A stretch of DNA of 30,363 nt. Origin: Chloroflexi bacterium UBA5177. GTDB taxonomy: Bacteria; Chloroflexota; UBA5177. The stretch lies in assembly GCA_002413265.1 (NCBI GenBank), contig DHWR01000117.1, positions 1-30,363 of the forward strand. The letters run 5' to 3'. A program made the position numbers and the translations under genes. Shown here one piece after another: positions 17,403 to 24,665 of this stretch. Numbering within the stretch: position 1 is the stretch's first letter; each line of letters begins with the position of its first letter. The notes under the pieces are model-generated. The model did not search any database and was not told the DNA's origin. It worked only from the letters and a program-made list of their open reading frames with translations.

Positions 17403-18455
17403 ATGACTGTTTCCCAGCCGGTCGATTGGACCGTGCGAAGGGAGCCGCTCGGCAGTATTCTTGCCACACCCGGGCTAACTCCACTCGTCAAGCTTGGAAG
17501 GGTGACGGATAGTCGAGATGTCGAACTCTTCGTCAAGCTCGAGTACTTTGGCCCGAGCGGCAGCGTCAAAGACCGCATCCTGCCGTACCTGGTTGCGCGC
17601 GCCGAGCGGCGAGGAGAGTTGCGGCCAGGAATGACCATCATCGAGGCAACGACCGGGAACACTGGAATTGCAACGGCGATGACGGCTGCGGCAAAGGGTT
17701 ACGAGGCCATCATAGTGATGCCCGAGGGGATGAGCGACGAACGCAAAAAGACGGTTCAGGCCTACGGCGCCCGCCTGGAGCTGACACCGGGTGCGGAGAG
17801 CGACGTGGATCTCGTGCTGGAACGAGTGCGGGAGATCATCGACGGGACGCCCGAGCAGTTCTGGGAGGTCTCCCAATTCTCCAACCCCGACAACGTCGAA
17901 GCGCACTATGAAACCACGGGCCCGGAGATATGGGAGCAAACCGGCGGTGAGGTCCTCGCATTTATAGACGCGCAAGGCACGGGCGGCACATTGAGCGGGG
18001 TCGGTCGCTGCCTCAAGGAACGAAATCCCGCGGTCGAAATATGGGCAATAGAACCGGAGGAGTGTCCGATCCTGGCCGGTGGTGGCTGGGGACCACACAA
18101 GATCGAGGGGATCGGGGACGGCTTCATCCCTGACAATCTCGACCTCGGCGTCCTGGACGGAGTCGTCGAGGTTCGATCCGAGGAAGCCATCGCCATGGCT
18201 CGAAGACTGGCCAGAGAAGAGGGTATCTTCTGTGGGATTTCGTCGGGCTGCAACGTGGTTGGAGCTCTGAAGCTGGCCGACGCCCGCCCGCATCTGCGCA
18301 GGATCGTGACGGTCGTTTCCGACAACGGACTTCGCTATCTATCCACGGAGCTCGTCGGCGAGGAGACGGCGCTGGAGGTGCCCGATCGAGAGCACCCGAC
18401 GAGTGAAGCCGATGGTCGCAAGCTCGCCGAACATCATCTGAAAGTCATCCGGTGA
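17403..18455 (+). CDS. Fold-type II PLP enzyme, cysteine synthase/CBS-like
   Basis: This 350-residue protein has the full signature of the cysteine synthase/cystathionine beta-synthase family. PLP lysine K56 lies in PSGSVKDR, followed by the substrate loop EATTGNTGIA (81-90), the phosphate loop GTGGTLSG (192-199), GPHKIEGIGDGFIP (230-243) and the pyridine-N serine in ISSGC (S280/S281). The family performs beta-replacement or beta-elimination on amino acids such as O-acetylserine. RBS CAGGAGC precedes the ATG, 22 nt after the molybdenum subunit. In the E. coli purine region the comparable position holds ygeX (diaminopropionate ammonia-lyase), a different fold-II branch. A role on a purine-derived amino acid is my inference; plain cysteine synthesis is the alternative. 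Confidence 0.85.
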   Translation: MTVSQPVDWTVRREPLGSILATPGLTPLVKLGRVTDSRDVELFVKLEYFGPSGSVKDRILPYLVARAERRGELRPGMTIIEATTGNTGIATAMTAAAKGYEAIIVMPEGMSDERKKTVQAYGARLELTPGAESDVDLVLERVREIIDGTPEQFWEVSQFSNPDNVEAHYETTGPEIWEQTGGEVLAFIDAQGTGGTLSGVGRCLKERNPAVEIWAIEPEECPILAGGGWGPHKIEGIGDGFIPDNLDLGVLDGVVEVRSEEAIAMARRLAREEGIFCGISSGCNVVGALKLADARPHLRRIVTVVSDNGLRYLSTELVGEETALEVPDREHPTSEADGRKLAEHHLKVIR

Positions 18456-18483
18456 CCAAGATCAAGATCGTGAGGAGATTCGG

Positions 18484-19494
18484 GTGATAACGACGCTTCG
18501 GGGGAAGGACTTCATTGCCACACAAGATTGGACGACCGAAGAGCTGGATACGGTCATCGACGTTGCTTCGTCTTTGAAGCGAAGCTTTGCACTGGGGGAG
18601 CCTACGAGACTTCTCTCCGACATGACGCTATTCATGATCTTCTTCGATAAGTCCACCAGAACGCGGAACGCGTTCGAAGCGGGCATGACGCAGCTCGGCG
18701 GTCATGCCCACGATCTGACGCCTAGCGTCATGCAGATTTCCCACGGGGAAAGCCCAAAGGACACAGGAATCATTCTGTCTCGCTATGGTCACGGCATCGC
18801 CATCAGGCACGATCTGGAACCGGGTGCGGGCGACACCTACATCCGGGAGGTCGCGGGCCACGCGAGCGCACCCGTCATCAACCTGCAGTCTGACGTGGAT
18901 CATCCAACCCAGACCATTGCCGACCTGATGACCATCCGCGAAAAATTTAGAGAGGGCGTGCGTGGCCTGAAAATCGCGGTATCGTGGGCGTACGCACCGA
19001 GCTATGCCAAACCCATGTCGGTGCCACAAGGGCTCATCTGGCTGATGACCAGGTATGGTCTCAACGTGACCCTCGCGCATCCGCCCGAGTACACACTTAT
19101 GAGCAATATCGTGGCGGACGCTCGGCGAAGTGCCGGCGAGTCCGGTGGCAGCTTCCAGATCGTGGACGATATGGACACCGCGTTTGAAGACGCGGATATC
19201 GTCTACCCGAAGAGCTGGGGCATTGAAGAGCTCTTTTCCAAGCCGGATGAAGCTCTCGCGATCTCGGCAAAGTACAAGGGCTGGATCTGTGACGAGCGTC
19301 GTATGGCTCTGGCTGACGGTAAGGCGGTTTACATGCACTGCCTGCCTGCGGATCGCGGATACGAAGTCACCGACGCGGTGATCGATGGTCCGCAATCGGT
19401 GGTGTATGACGAGGCCGAGAACAGGCTCCATACGGCAAAGGCGATCATGGCCTTAACCATGGGAGGAAAGGGCGGCCAGGCGACCGATGCGTAA
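18484..19494 (+). CDS. ygeW: YgeW-type knotted carbamoyltransferase
   Basis: This 336-residue protein belongs to the aspartate/ornithine carbamoyltransferase superfamily. The carbamoyl-phosphate loop is KSTRTR (56-61), with HPTQ (140-143) and HCLPAD (285-290). The middle segment SWAYAPSYAKPMSVPQGL, then LMTRYGLNVTLAHPPEY and VYPKSW, follows E. coli YgeW closely and differs from ordinary OTCase. It is about 60 residues shorter than E. coli YgeW, and its C terminus (NRLHTAKAIMAL) looks more like standard carbamoyltransferases. YgeW is tied to purine breakdown in E. coli, where the reverse reaction would release carbamoyl phosphate from a ureido compound. The start is GTG with AGGAG upstream. 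The stop overlaps adenine deaminase by 8 nt. No carbamate kinase is in the window. Confidence 0.86.
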   Translation: MITTLRGKDFIATQDWTTEELDTVIDVASSLKRSFALGEPTRLLSDMTLFMIFFDKSTRTRNAFEAGMTQLGGHAHDLTPSVMQISHGESPKDTGIILSRYGHGIAIRHDLEPGAGDTYIREVAGHASAPVINLQSDVDHPTQTIADLMTIREKFREGVRGLKIAVSWAYAPSYAKPMSVPQGLIWLMTRYGLNVTLAHPPEYTLMSNIVADARRSAGESGGSFQIVDDMDTAFEDADIVYPKSWGIEELFSKPDEALAISAKYKGWICDERRMALADGKAVYMHCLPADRGYEVTDAVIDGPQSVVYDEAENRLHTAKAIMALTMGGKGGQATDA

Positions 19495-21196
19495 GCGCTG
19501 GATCGCCATTGCGCGCGGCGATGAACCGGCGGATCTCGTTCTCTCGGGAGGCAGCGTGCTGTCCGTCTTCACGGGCGAGGTCTTTCGAGCGAACGTAGCC
19601 ATCGCGGACGGACACGTTGTTGGAGTCGGAGACTATCAGTCCGGCCCACAGAAAGACGTCTCGGGTAAGTTCCTGACCCCGGGCTTCATTGATGGCCACT
19701 GCCACATCGAGAGCTCGAAGCTAAACGTCGACGAGTTTGCCAGAGCGGTCCTGCCGTCCGGCACCACGACCGTGGTCATCGATCCACACGAAATGGCCAA
19801 CGTTCTCGGCGTGCGCGGTGTGGAATACATGCTGGAGGCCAGCAAAGGGCTGCCGCTGGGCGTGTACGTGATGATCCCGTCGTGCGTGCCGGCAAGCGAA
19901 TTCGAATCACCGGCGTCCCCGCTCGAAGCCTACGACTTTGCGGAGCTGCTGCAGAGGCAGAGAGTGGTCGGCATCGCCGAAATGATGGACTATCCCTCGG
20001 CAATCGCGGGCCAGGCGGGCGTCCTCTCCAAGATGGCCATGACCGGGTACAGGCACGTCGACGGCCACGCTCCAGGGATCTCCGGCAGGGACCTGAACGC
20101 CTACATCGTTTCAGGGCCCTCCAGCGATCACGAGTGCACGACAATCGCGGAAGCCCTCGAGAAGCGCCGGCTGGGAATGTGGGTGATGATTCGCGAGGCG
20201 TCGATGATCCGAAACCTCGTCGACTTGCTTCCACTGGTCCAGGAGTACGGCACCGAAAACACCATGTTTGTCACGGACGATCGCGAGGCGGGAACGCTCC
20301 TGGACGAGGGCCACATGAACGCCATCGTCCGCAAGGCGGTGGCGAACGGGCTTTCGCCGGGGGACGCCGTCAAGCTGGCCTCCTTGAACGTCGCGCGCTA
20401 TCACGGTCTGCAAAACTTGGGCGCAGTAGCGCCAACCTACGCAGCCGACATTCTCGTTCTGCCAAATCTGACGGAGTTCCGTCCGGAAATGGTGTTCAAG
20501 AATGGCGAGCTGGTCGCGGAGAACGGGGAGGCTCGACAGTTCGAGTCTCCTCCGGCGCCATCCGATGTCCTTTCGACCGTGCATCTGGCGGAGACCAGCG
20601 CCGCGGATTTTCGCATTCCTGCATCGGGAGAGCGGACCATCAGAGTCGTTGATATCGTGCGCGACCAGGTATTGACGCGCGCCGGCACGGCTGTGCCGAC
20701 GGTGAGCGCCGGAGAGACTGTCGCCGACCCCGCGAAGGACCTGGTCAAGCTGGTCGTGGTGGAGCGGCACCATGCAACCGGGCGAATGGGGAAGGGCTTT
20801 GTGCGCGGCTTCGGACTTCGCGAAGGCGCGATGGCGTCCACGGTCGCGCATGACGCTCACAATGTGGTGGTTGCCGGTGTGAGTGATGGCGACATGGCCT
20901 GCGCGGTCGGTCGGCTGGCAGAAATCGGAGGCGGTTTGGCGGTGTCACTGAACGGAGCCATCGTCGGAGATCTGCCCCTGGAGATTGGCGGCCTGATGAG
21001 CCGGCTCGATGCACGCTCCGTCGCGGAACGCATTGCGGCCCTCGAAATGAGCTTGAGAAAGATGGGCGTGGAACTGGACACGCCGTTCATGTATCTGAGC
21101 TTCCTGGCCCTCTCGGTCATACCGGAGATGCGGGTTACCGATCGAGGACTGGTGGACGTTCGAAGCTTCGAGGTCGTGCCGCTCGGTGTGACATGA
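19487..21196 (+). CDS. ade: Adenine deaminase
   Basis: This 569-residue amidohydrolase converts adenine to hypoxanthine plus ammonia. Size and motifs fit the bacterial Ade family: PGFIDGHCHIESS (65-77) with metal-binding histidines, GTTTVVIDPHEMANVLG, VDGHAPGISG, SGPSSDHECTT and FVTDDREAGTLLDEGH. The long C-terminal domain contains VRGFGLREGAMASTVAHDAHN and ends near LSVIPEMRVTDRGLVDV, as in known adenine deaminases. The ATG lies inside the 3' end of ygeW (8-nt overlap) and the stop overlaps the next gene (ATGA). It supplies the hypoxanthine that the upstream molybdenum hydroxylase could oxidise. Confidence 0.94.
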   Translation: MRKRWIAIARGDEPADLVLSGGSVLSVFTGEVFRANVAIADGHVVGVGDYQSGPQKDVSGKFLTPGFIDGHCHIESSKLNVDEFARAVLPSGTTTVVIDPHEMANVLGVRGVEYMLEASKGLPLGVYVMIPSCVPASEFESPASPLEAYDFAELLQRQRVVGIAEMMDYPSAIAGQAGVLSKMAMTGYRHVDGHAPGISGRDLNAYIVSGPSSDHECTTIAEALEKRRLGMWVMIREASMIRNLVDLLPLVQEYGTENTMFVTDDREAGTLLDEGHMNAIVRKAVANGLSPGDAVKLASLNVARYHGLQNLGAVAPTYAADILVLPNLTEFRPEMVFKNGELVAENGEARQFESPPAPSDVLSTVHLAETSAADFRIPASGERTIRVVDIVRDQVLTRAGTAVPTVSAGETVADPAKDLVKLVVVERHHATGRMGKGFVRGFGLREGAMASTVAHDAHNVVVAGVSDGDMACAVGRLAEIGGGLAVSLNGAIVGDLPLEIGGLMSRLDARSVAERIAALEMSLRKMGVELDTPFMYLSFLALSVIPEMRVTDRGLVDVRSFEVVPLGVT

Positions 21197-22566
21197 GCTC
21201 CCTACTCCTGGCGAACCTTCGGCTCGTCGTCACCATGGACGACGAGGGGCGAGAGCTGTCAGGCGCGTCTATCGCAAACCAAGACGGTTGGATCACGCGT
21301 GTAGGGGAGGTCTCTCCGTCAGACAGGTTCGACGAGACCATCGACTGCAGCCGGTTCGTCGCCATTCCGGGACTGATAAACGCCCACCATCATCTCTATC
21401 AAACATTGACGCGCGGTTTTTCCCAAAGCGTCGGCCTCGGCTTGTTTGACTGGCTCACGCTGCTGTATCCGATCTGGGCCGGGCTCGACGAGGAGATGGT
21501 CTACGCATCGACTCAGACCGGCCTGGCGGAGCTAGCTCTGTCGGGCTGCACCACGTCTGCAGATCACCTGTACGTCTTTCCTCCCGGAAGCGACGCGTTT
21601 CTCGACGCGCAGGCGGAGGCGGCCGGCGCCGTCGGGCTCAGGTTTCACGCGACGCGCGGCAGCATGGATCTGGGACAGCGCGACGGCGGCTTGCCGCCCG
21701 ACTCCATAACCCAGCCGCGTGAGGTCATCCTCAAAGACTCCGAACGGGTGGTGCAGCGCTACCACGATCCAGGACCCGGCTCGATGCTTCGTATTGGGTT
21801 GGCCCCATGCTCCCCTTTCTCGGCAACCCCTGAGCTGATGCTCGAAACCGCCGGCTTGGCCCGCGAGATGGAGGTTCGGTTACACACCCATCTGGCGGAG
21901 ACCCTCGACGAGGACGAATACAGCCGGCGCGAGCTCGGCGTCGGCCCCGTCGATTTTTTGGACCGCGTGAGCTGGCTCGAGTCGGATGTCTGGCTGGCGC
22001 ACTGCGTCCACCTGCAGCCTTCCCACATCCAGATGTTTGGTGAACGCCGAGTATCCGTTGCTCATTGCCCAACCTCAAACATGCTGCTCGGCTCCGGCCT
22101 CGCGCCCGTGCGGGACCTGCTGAACGGCAATGTTTCCGTAGGCTTGGGAGTCGACGGAAGCGCTTCGAACGATGGGAACGATCTTATTCGAGAGGTGAAG
22201 CAGGCGGTCCTGTCCGCCCGTGCTCGGGACGGGGCGGGGGCGATGCCGGTTCGGCAGGCTCTGCGCCTGGCCACGCGCGGCGGTGCTGCCTGTCTCGGCC
22301 GCGACGACGTCGGTTGCATCGCCGCGGGAAAAGCGGCAGATTTGGCGTTGTTCGACGCCGATTCGCTGGTCATGGCGGGCACCGATGAGGACCTGGTCGC
22401 GGGCCTGGTTCTCATCGCCGCGAGACCTGATTCGGTATATGTGCACGGTCGCCCGGTGGTACGGAACGGTCATCTTGTCCGGCTGGATGAGGAGGCACTC
22501 GCGGCGCGGCAGAGAGCCTCCTCACGCCTCCTGCTGGAACGCTGGCGAGAGGGGGCCTCGCTCTGA
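21193..22566 (+). CDS. 8-oxoguanine deaminase-like amidohydrolase (AtzB/TrzN group)
   Basis: This 457-residue amidohydrolase has GLINAHHHLYQTLTRG (60-75), the triple-histidine motif with LYQTLTR and FDWLTLLYPIW that I associate with 8-oxoguanine deaminases such as Pseudomonas PA0142. Other metal-site elements are HTHLAET, LAHCVHL and GLGVDGSASND. The expected reaction is 8-oxoguanine to uric acid plus ammonia. Related enzymes act on guanine, isoguanine or triazines (hydroxyatrazine), so the substrate is open. It starts at an ATGA overlap with ade and closes the enzyme part of the locus; the importer genes follow after 176 nt. Confidence 0.84.
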   Translation: MSSLLLANLRLVVTMDDEGRELSGASIANQDGWITRVGEVSPSDRFDETIDCSRFVAIPGLINAHHHLYQTLTRGFSQSVGLGLFDWLTLLYPIWAGLDEEMVYASTQTGLAELALSGCTTSADHLYVFPPGSDAFLDAQAEAAGAVGLRFHATRGSMDLGQRDGGLPPDSITQPREVILKDSERVVQRYHDPGPGSMLRIGLAPCSPFSATPELMLETAGLAREMEVRLHTHLAETLDEDEYSRRELGVGPVDFLDRVSWLESDVWLAHCVHLQPSHIQMFGERRVSVAHCPTSNMLLGSGLAPVRDLLNGNVSVGLGVDGSASNDGNDLIREVKQAVLSARARDGAGAMPVRQALRLATRGGAACLGRDDVGCIAAGKAADLALFDADSLVMAGTDEDLVAGLVLIAARPDSVYVHGRPVVRNGHLVRLDEEALAARQRASSRLLLERWREGASL

Positions 22567-22578
22567 CAGGATGGTGCT

Positions 22579-22609
22579 AAGCGGCCCGAAGAAACGCATT
22601 GCGCCGCTT
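22579..22609 (+). other. Hairpin after the deaminase gene, in the importer leader
   Basis: AAGCGGC (22579-22585) pairs with GCCGCTT (22603-22609) across a 17-nt loop, 13 nt after the deaminase stop. No T run follows, so it is not a normal rho-independent terminator. It may mark a processing or partial termination point between the enzyme genes and the importer genes. Confidence 0.4.
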
Positions 22610-22625
22610 GGAAGAGAAGCATTAG

Positions 22626-22677
22626 AAGGAGGAGATCGAGCGAACTGATGACGCGCATAAAGCCCCTCAACCGGTGA
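22626..22677 (+). CDS. Possible 9-residue leader peptide before the importer
   Basis: A strong ribosome-binding site AAGGAGGAG (22626-22634) precedes ATG 22648, which opens a 9-codon frame (MTRIKPLNR) ending at TGA 22675-22677. The spacing of about 13 nt is longer than ideal. The stop falls exactly at the start of the loop of the next hairpin (22665-22693), so a ribosome finishing this frame would sit on the stem. That layout suits translational attenuation. It may be chance in a GC-rich leader, and the listed span includes the ribosome-binding site. Confidence 0.25.
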
Positions 22678-22693
22678 ATGTCTCCGGCTGAGG
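22665..22693 (+). promoter_or_regulatory. Structured leader RNA of the importer operon, possible riboswitch
   Basis: CCTCAACCGG (22665-22674) pairs with CCGGCTGAGG (22684-22693), nine of ten positions matched, around a 9-nt loop TGAATGTCT. It lies about 50 nt before the binding-protein ATG within a 176-nt leader, and ATGAC (22648-22652) could pair with GTCAT (22711-22715) around it. The gene controlled encodes an NMT1-type binding protein inside a purine locus. The NMT1 RNA motif, a known xanthine-sensing riboswitch class, is found before such genes, but I cannot confirm its consensus here. Confidence 0.35.
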
Positions 22694-22742
22694 AAACCCG
22701 GATAGAGAAGGTCATTTTCAGGTTCTGGGAGGAGAAATAGGC

Positions 22743-23828
22743 ATGCGTACACGATCTCGACGCTCGCTCATCGCCGGCGCAATTATCAGCGCAGTGCTGG
22801 CGGCGAGCCTTCTAAGCAGCGGGCGCGTCGCTCTTGGCAGCTCGGCGCTCAATCAGCGCACTCACGCTCACGCTCATGCAGCCGCTATGCAGCATGTGTT
22901 CTTCATTCTCAACTGGCTCCCGAACGTCGAGTTTGCCGGGGTTTGGGTGGCTCAGAGGTTCGGCTGGTTCAAACAGGCCGGGATCGACATGAAATTCGAA
23001 TCCTGGTCGCCTGCGGTGCATCCGGAGACCGACGTGGTAAGCCGGGGCGGGAATAGCTTTGGCTTCCAAAGTGGAGCTGCCATAGCTATCGCCGCGGCGC
23101 AAAAGGTTCCCATCGTCGCTCTATACACGGACACCCAGAAGTCGGTATTTGGTTTGACCGTGCTGAATAAGAGCGGAATCAACAAGATCACGGATTTACG
23201 GGGCAAGCGGATCGGCTATCAGTCGCACGAGATCTACGTGCCCGAGACGATGCTGAGCTTCGCGGGCCTGAAGCCAAGCGACTACAAGCTGGTGCCGGTC
23301 GGCTTCGACATCTCGGGGCTGACAGCCGGCCAGGTCGATGCGTGGCTCACCTTCCAGACCAACGAGCCGATCGCGTTGAACATGCAGGGCATCGGCAACC
23401 ATAGCTTCCGTGCCGCGGACTACGGGTTCAACTTCTACGATGATGTGTTGCTGACAACCCGAAGTCTGGTTCAAAAAAACCCGGCTCTGGTCGCAACGGT
23501 CACGAAGCTGGTGGCGCGCGGTTTTAAGTATGCGCACTCGCATCCCATCCTGGCCGCCAATCTGACCGTGAACAACTACTTCCACGCTTCAACGGCCGGA
23601 CCGGGCATCACCGCGGCTCAGAATCTGCGCCAGCAGATTCTCGAGCTCCAGAAGTTCAAGCAGTTCTCAGCCGACAAAAAGGGACGCTACACCGGACTGA
23701 TGAAGGCCAGCGTGTGGAAGGCCAGCATCAACACCCTGTTCAAGTACGGGGAGATCAAGCGAAAGCCGTCGGTGACGGCGATCTTCACCAACACCTTCAA
23801 CCCCTACGTCAACGGAAACTACCATTAG
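22743..23828 (+). CDS. NMT1/SsuA-type ABC transporter substrate-binding protein
   Basis: This 361-residue extracytoplasmic protein has a twin-arginine-free Sec-like signal peptide (basic MRTRSRRS, hydrophobic LIAGAIISAVLAASLL). A histidine-rich spacer HAHAHAA follows. The mature part begins with FILNWLPNVEFAGVWVAQ and FGWFKQAGIDMKFE, typical of the NMT1/THI5-like family that binds thiamine precursors, sulfonates or pyrimidine and purine bases. No lipobox cysteine is present. GGGAGGAG lies 8 nt before the ATG. With the ATPase and permease downstream it forms a complete importer. Its place behind purine enzymes makes a purine or oxidised nucleobase the likely ligand; thiamine precursors remain possible. 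Confidence 0.87.
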   Translation: MRTRSRRSLIAGAIISAVLAASLLSSGRVALGSSALNQRTHAHAHAAAMQHVFFILNWLPNVEFAGVWVAQRFGWFKQAGIDMKFESWSPAVHPETDVVSRGGNSFGFQSGAAIAIAAAQKVPIVALYTDTQKSVFGLTVLNKSGINKITDLRGKRIGYQSHEIYVPETMLSFAGLKPSDYKLVPVGFDISGLTAGQVDAWLTFQTNEPIALNMQGIGNHSFRAADYGFNFYDDVLLTTRSLVQKNPALVATVTKLVARGFKYAHSHPILAANLTVNNYFHASTAGPGITAAQNLRQQILELQKFKQFSADKKGRYTGLMKASVWKASINTLFKYGEIKRKPSVTAIFTNTFNPYVNGNYH

Positions 23829-23849
23829 GTAGGCAGCGCGCTTTTGAAG

Positions 23850-23879
23850 CTAGGGGGGACGCGCCTGCGTCCCCCCTAG
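23850..23879 (+). other. Perfect 13-bp intercistronic hairpin
   Basis: CTAGGGGGGACGC (23850-23862) pairs perfectly with GCGTCCCCCCTAG (23867-23879) around the tetraloop GCCT. It sits 21 nt after the binding-protein stop and 18 nt before the ATPase start. There is no T run after it, so it is more likely an RNA-stabilising or attenuating hairpin that lets the binding protein be made in excess, as known for other importer operons, than a full terminator. Confidence 0.7.
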
Positions 23880-23897
23880 TACTTGCACGGAGGCACC

Positions 23898-24665
23898 ATG
23901 GCGTTCCTCGAAGTGGACGGTCTCAGCTACATCTTTCCGGGCGCTCAGCCCGTTGAGGCACTGCGGGACATCAGCTTCGATGCCAAGGAGAACGAGTTCA
24001 TCTCGGTCATTGGGCCCTCCGGCTGCGGCAAGTCGACCCTGTTGCGGCTGATCTCTGACCTCCTGCCCGTGTCCACGGGTCAGGTCCGCATCGGCGGAGA
24101 GCCTAGCAGAGCGGCGCGCCGCAAGAGAGAGATCGGCTTCGTGTTCCAGGAGCCGGCGCTGATGCCGTGGCGAACCGCGGGCAAGAATGTCAGACTACCG
24201 CTCGAAGTGCTGGGCAGGCGTCGGGGCGGAACCTCCACGCCACTCCAGCTGCTCGATCTCGTCGGACTGAAGGACTTCGCCGACAAGCGCCCCGATCAGC
24301 TGTCGGGCGGCATGCGGCAGCGCGTCAGCATCGCGCGCGCCCTCACCTACGACCCCAGACTTCTGCTGATGGACGAGCCGTTCGGAGCGCTCGATCAAAT
24401 CACCCGCGACGACATGAACAGCGAGCTACTCAAGGTGTGGGAGCAAAAAAAGAGCACGGTGGTCTTCGTCACGCACAGCATTTCCGAGGCCATCTACTTG
24501 AGCGACCGAGTTGTCGTGATGACTCCCAGACCCGGTAGGATAACCGAGATCATTGGTGTTCCGTTGCCGCGGCCCCGAGACTCGGAAATGAAACGCGAAT
24601 CGGAATTCTTCGAGATCGAGACCAAGGTGCTACGCGCCCTGGACGCGAGGAGCGTTCATGGCTGA
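23898..24665 (+). CDS. ABC transporter ATP-binding protein (nitrate/sulfonate/nucleobase type)
   Basis: This 255-residue ATPase powers the importer. Walker A is GPSGCGKST (39-47), the Q-loop glutamine is in FVFQEP (Q84), the signature is LSGGMRQR (135-142), Walker B with D-loop is LLLMDEPFGALD (155-166), and the switch histidine is in VTHSISEA (H193). These are typical of the SsuB/TauB/ThiZ group. I place the start at ATG 23898 with GGAGG 4 nt upstream; a TTG at 23883 would add five residues. Its last 8 nt overlap the permease gene, so the two membrane-complex parts are translationally coupled. Confidence 0.95.
   Translation: MAFLEVDGLSYIFPGAQPVEALRDISFDAKENEFISVIGPSGCGKSTLLRLISDLLPVSTGQVRIGGEPSRAARRKREIGFVFQEPALMPWRTAGKNVRLPLEVLGRRRGGTSTPLQLLDLVGLKDFADKRPDQLSGGMRQRVSIARALTYDPRLLLMDEPFGALDQITRDDMNSELLKVWEQKKSTVVFVTHSISEAIYLSDRVVVMTPRPGRITEIIGVPLPRPRDSEMKRESEFFEIETKVLRALDARSVHG

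Noticed and set aside
18484..19494. Ornithine carbamoyltransferase of arginine synthesis
   Set aside because: No arginine genes are near, and the middle segment follows YgeW rather than ArgF.
22681..22720. TPP riboswitch, suggested by GGCTGAGGAAACCC before an NMT1/THI5-like gene
   Set aside because: The required downstream GAACCTGAT-type and closing GCGTAGGGA elements are absent, and the order of parts does not fit.
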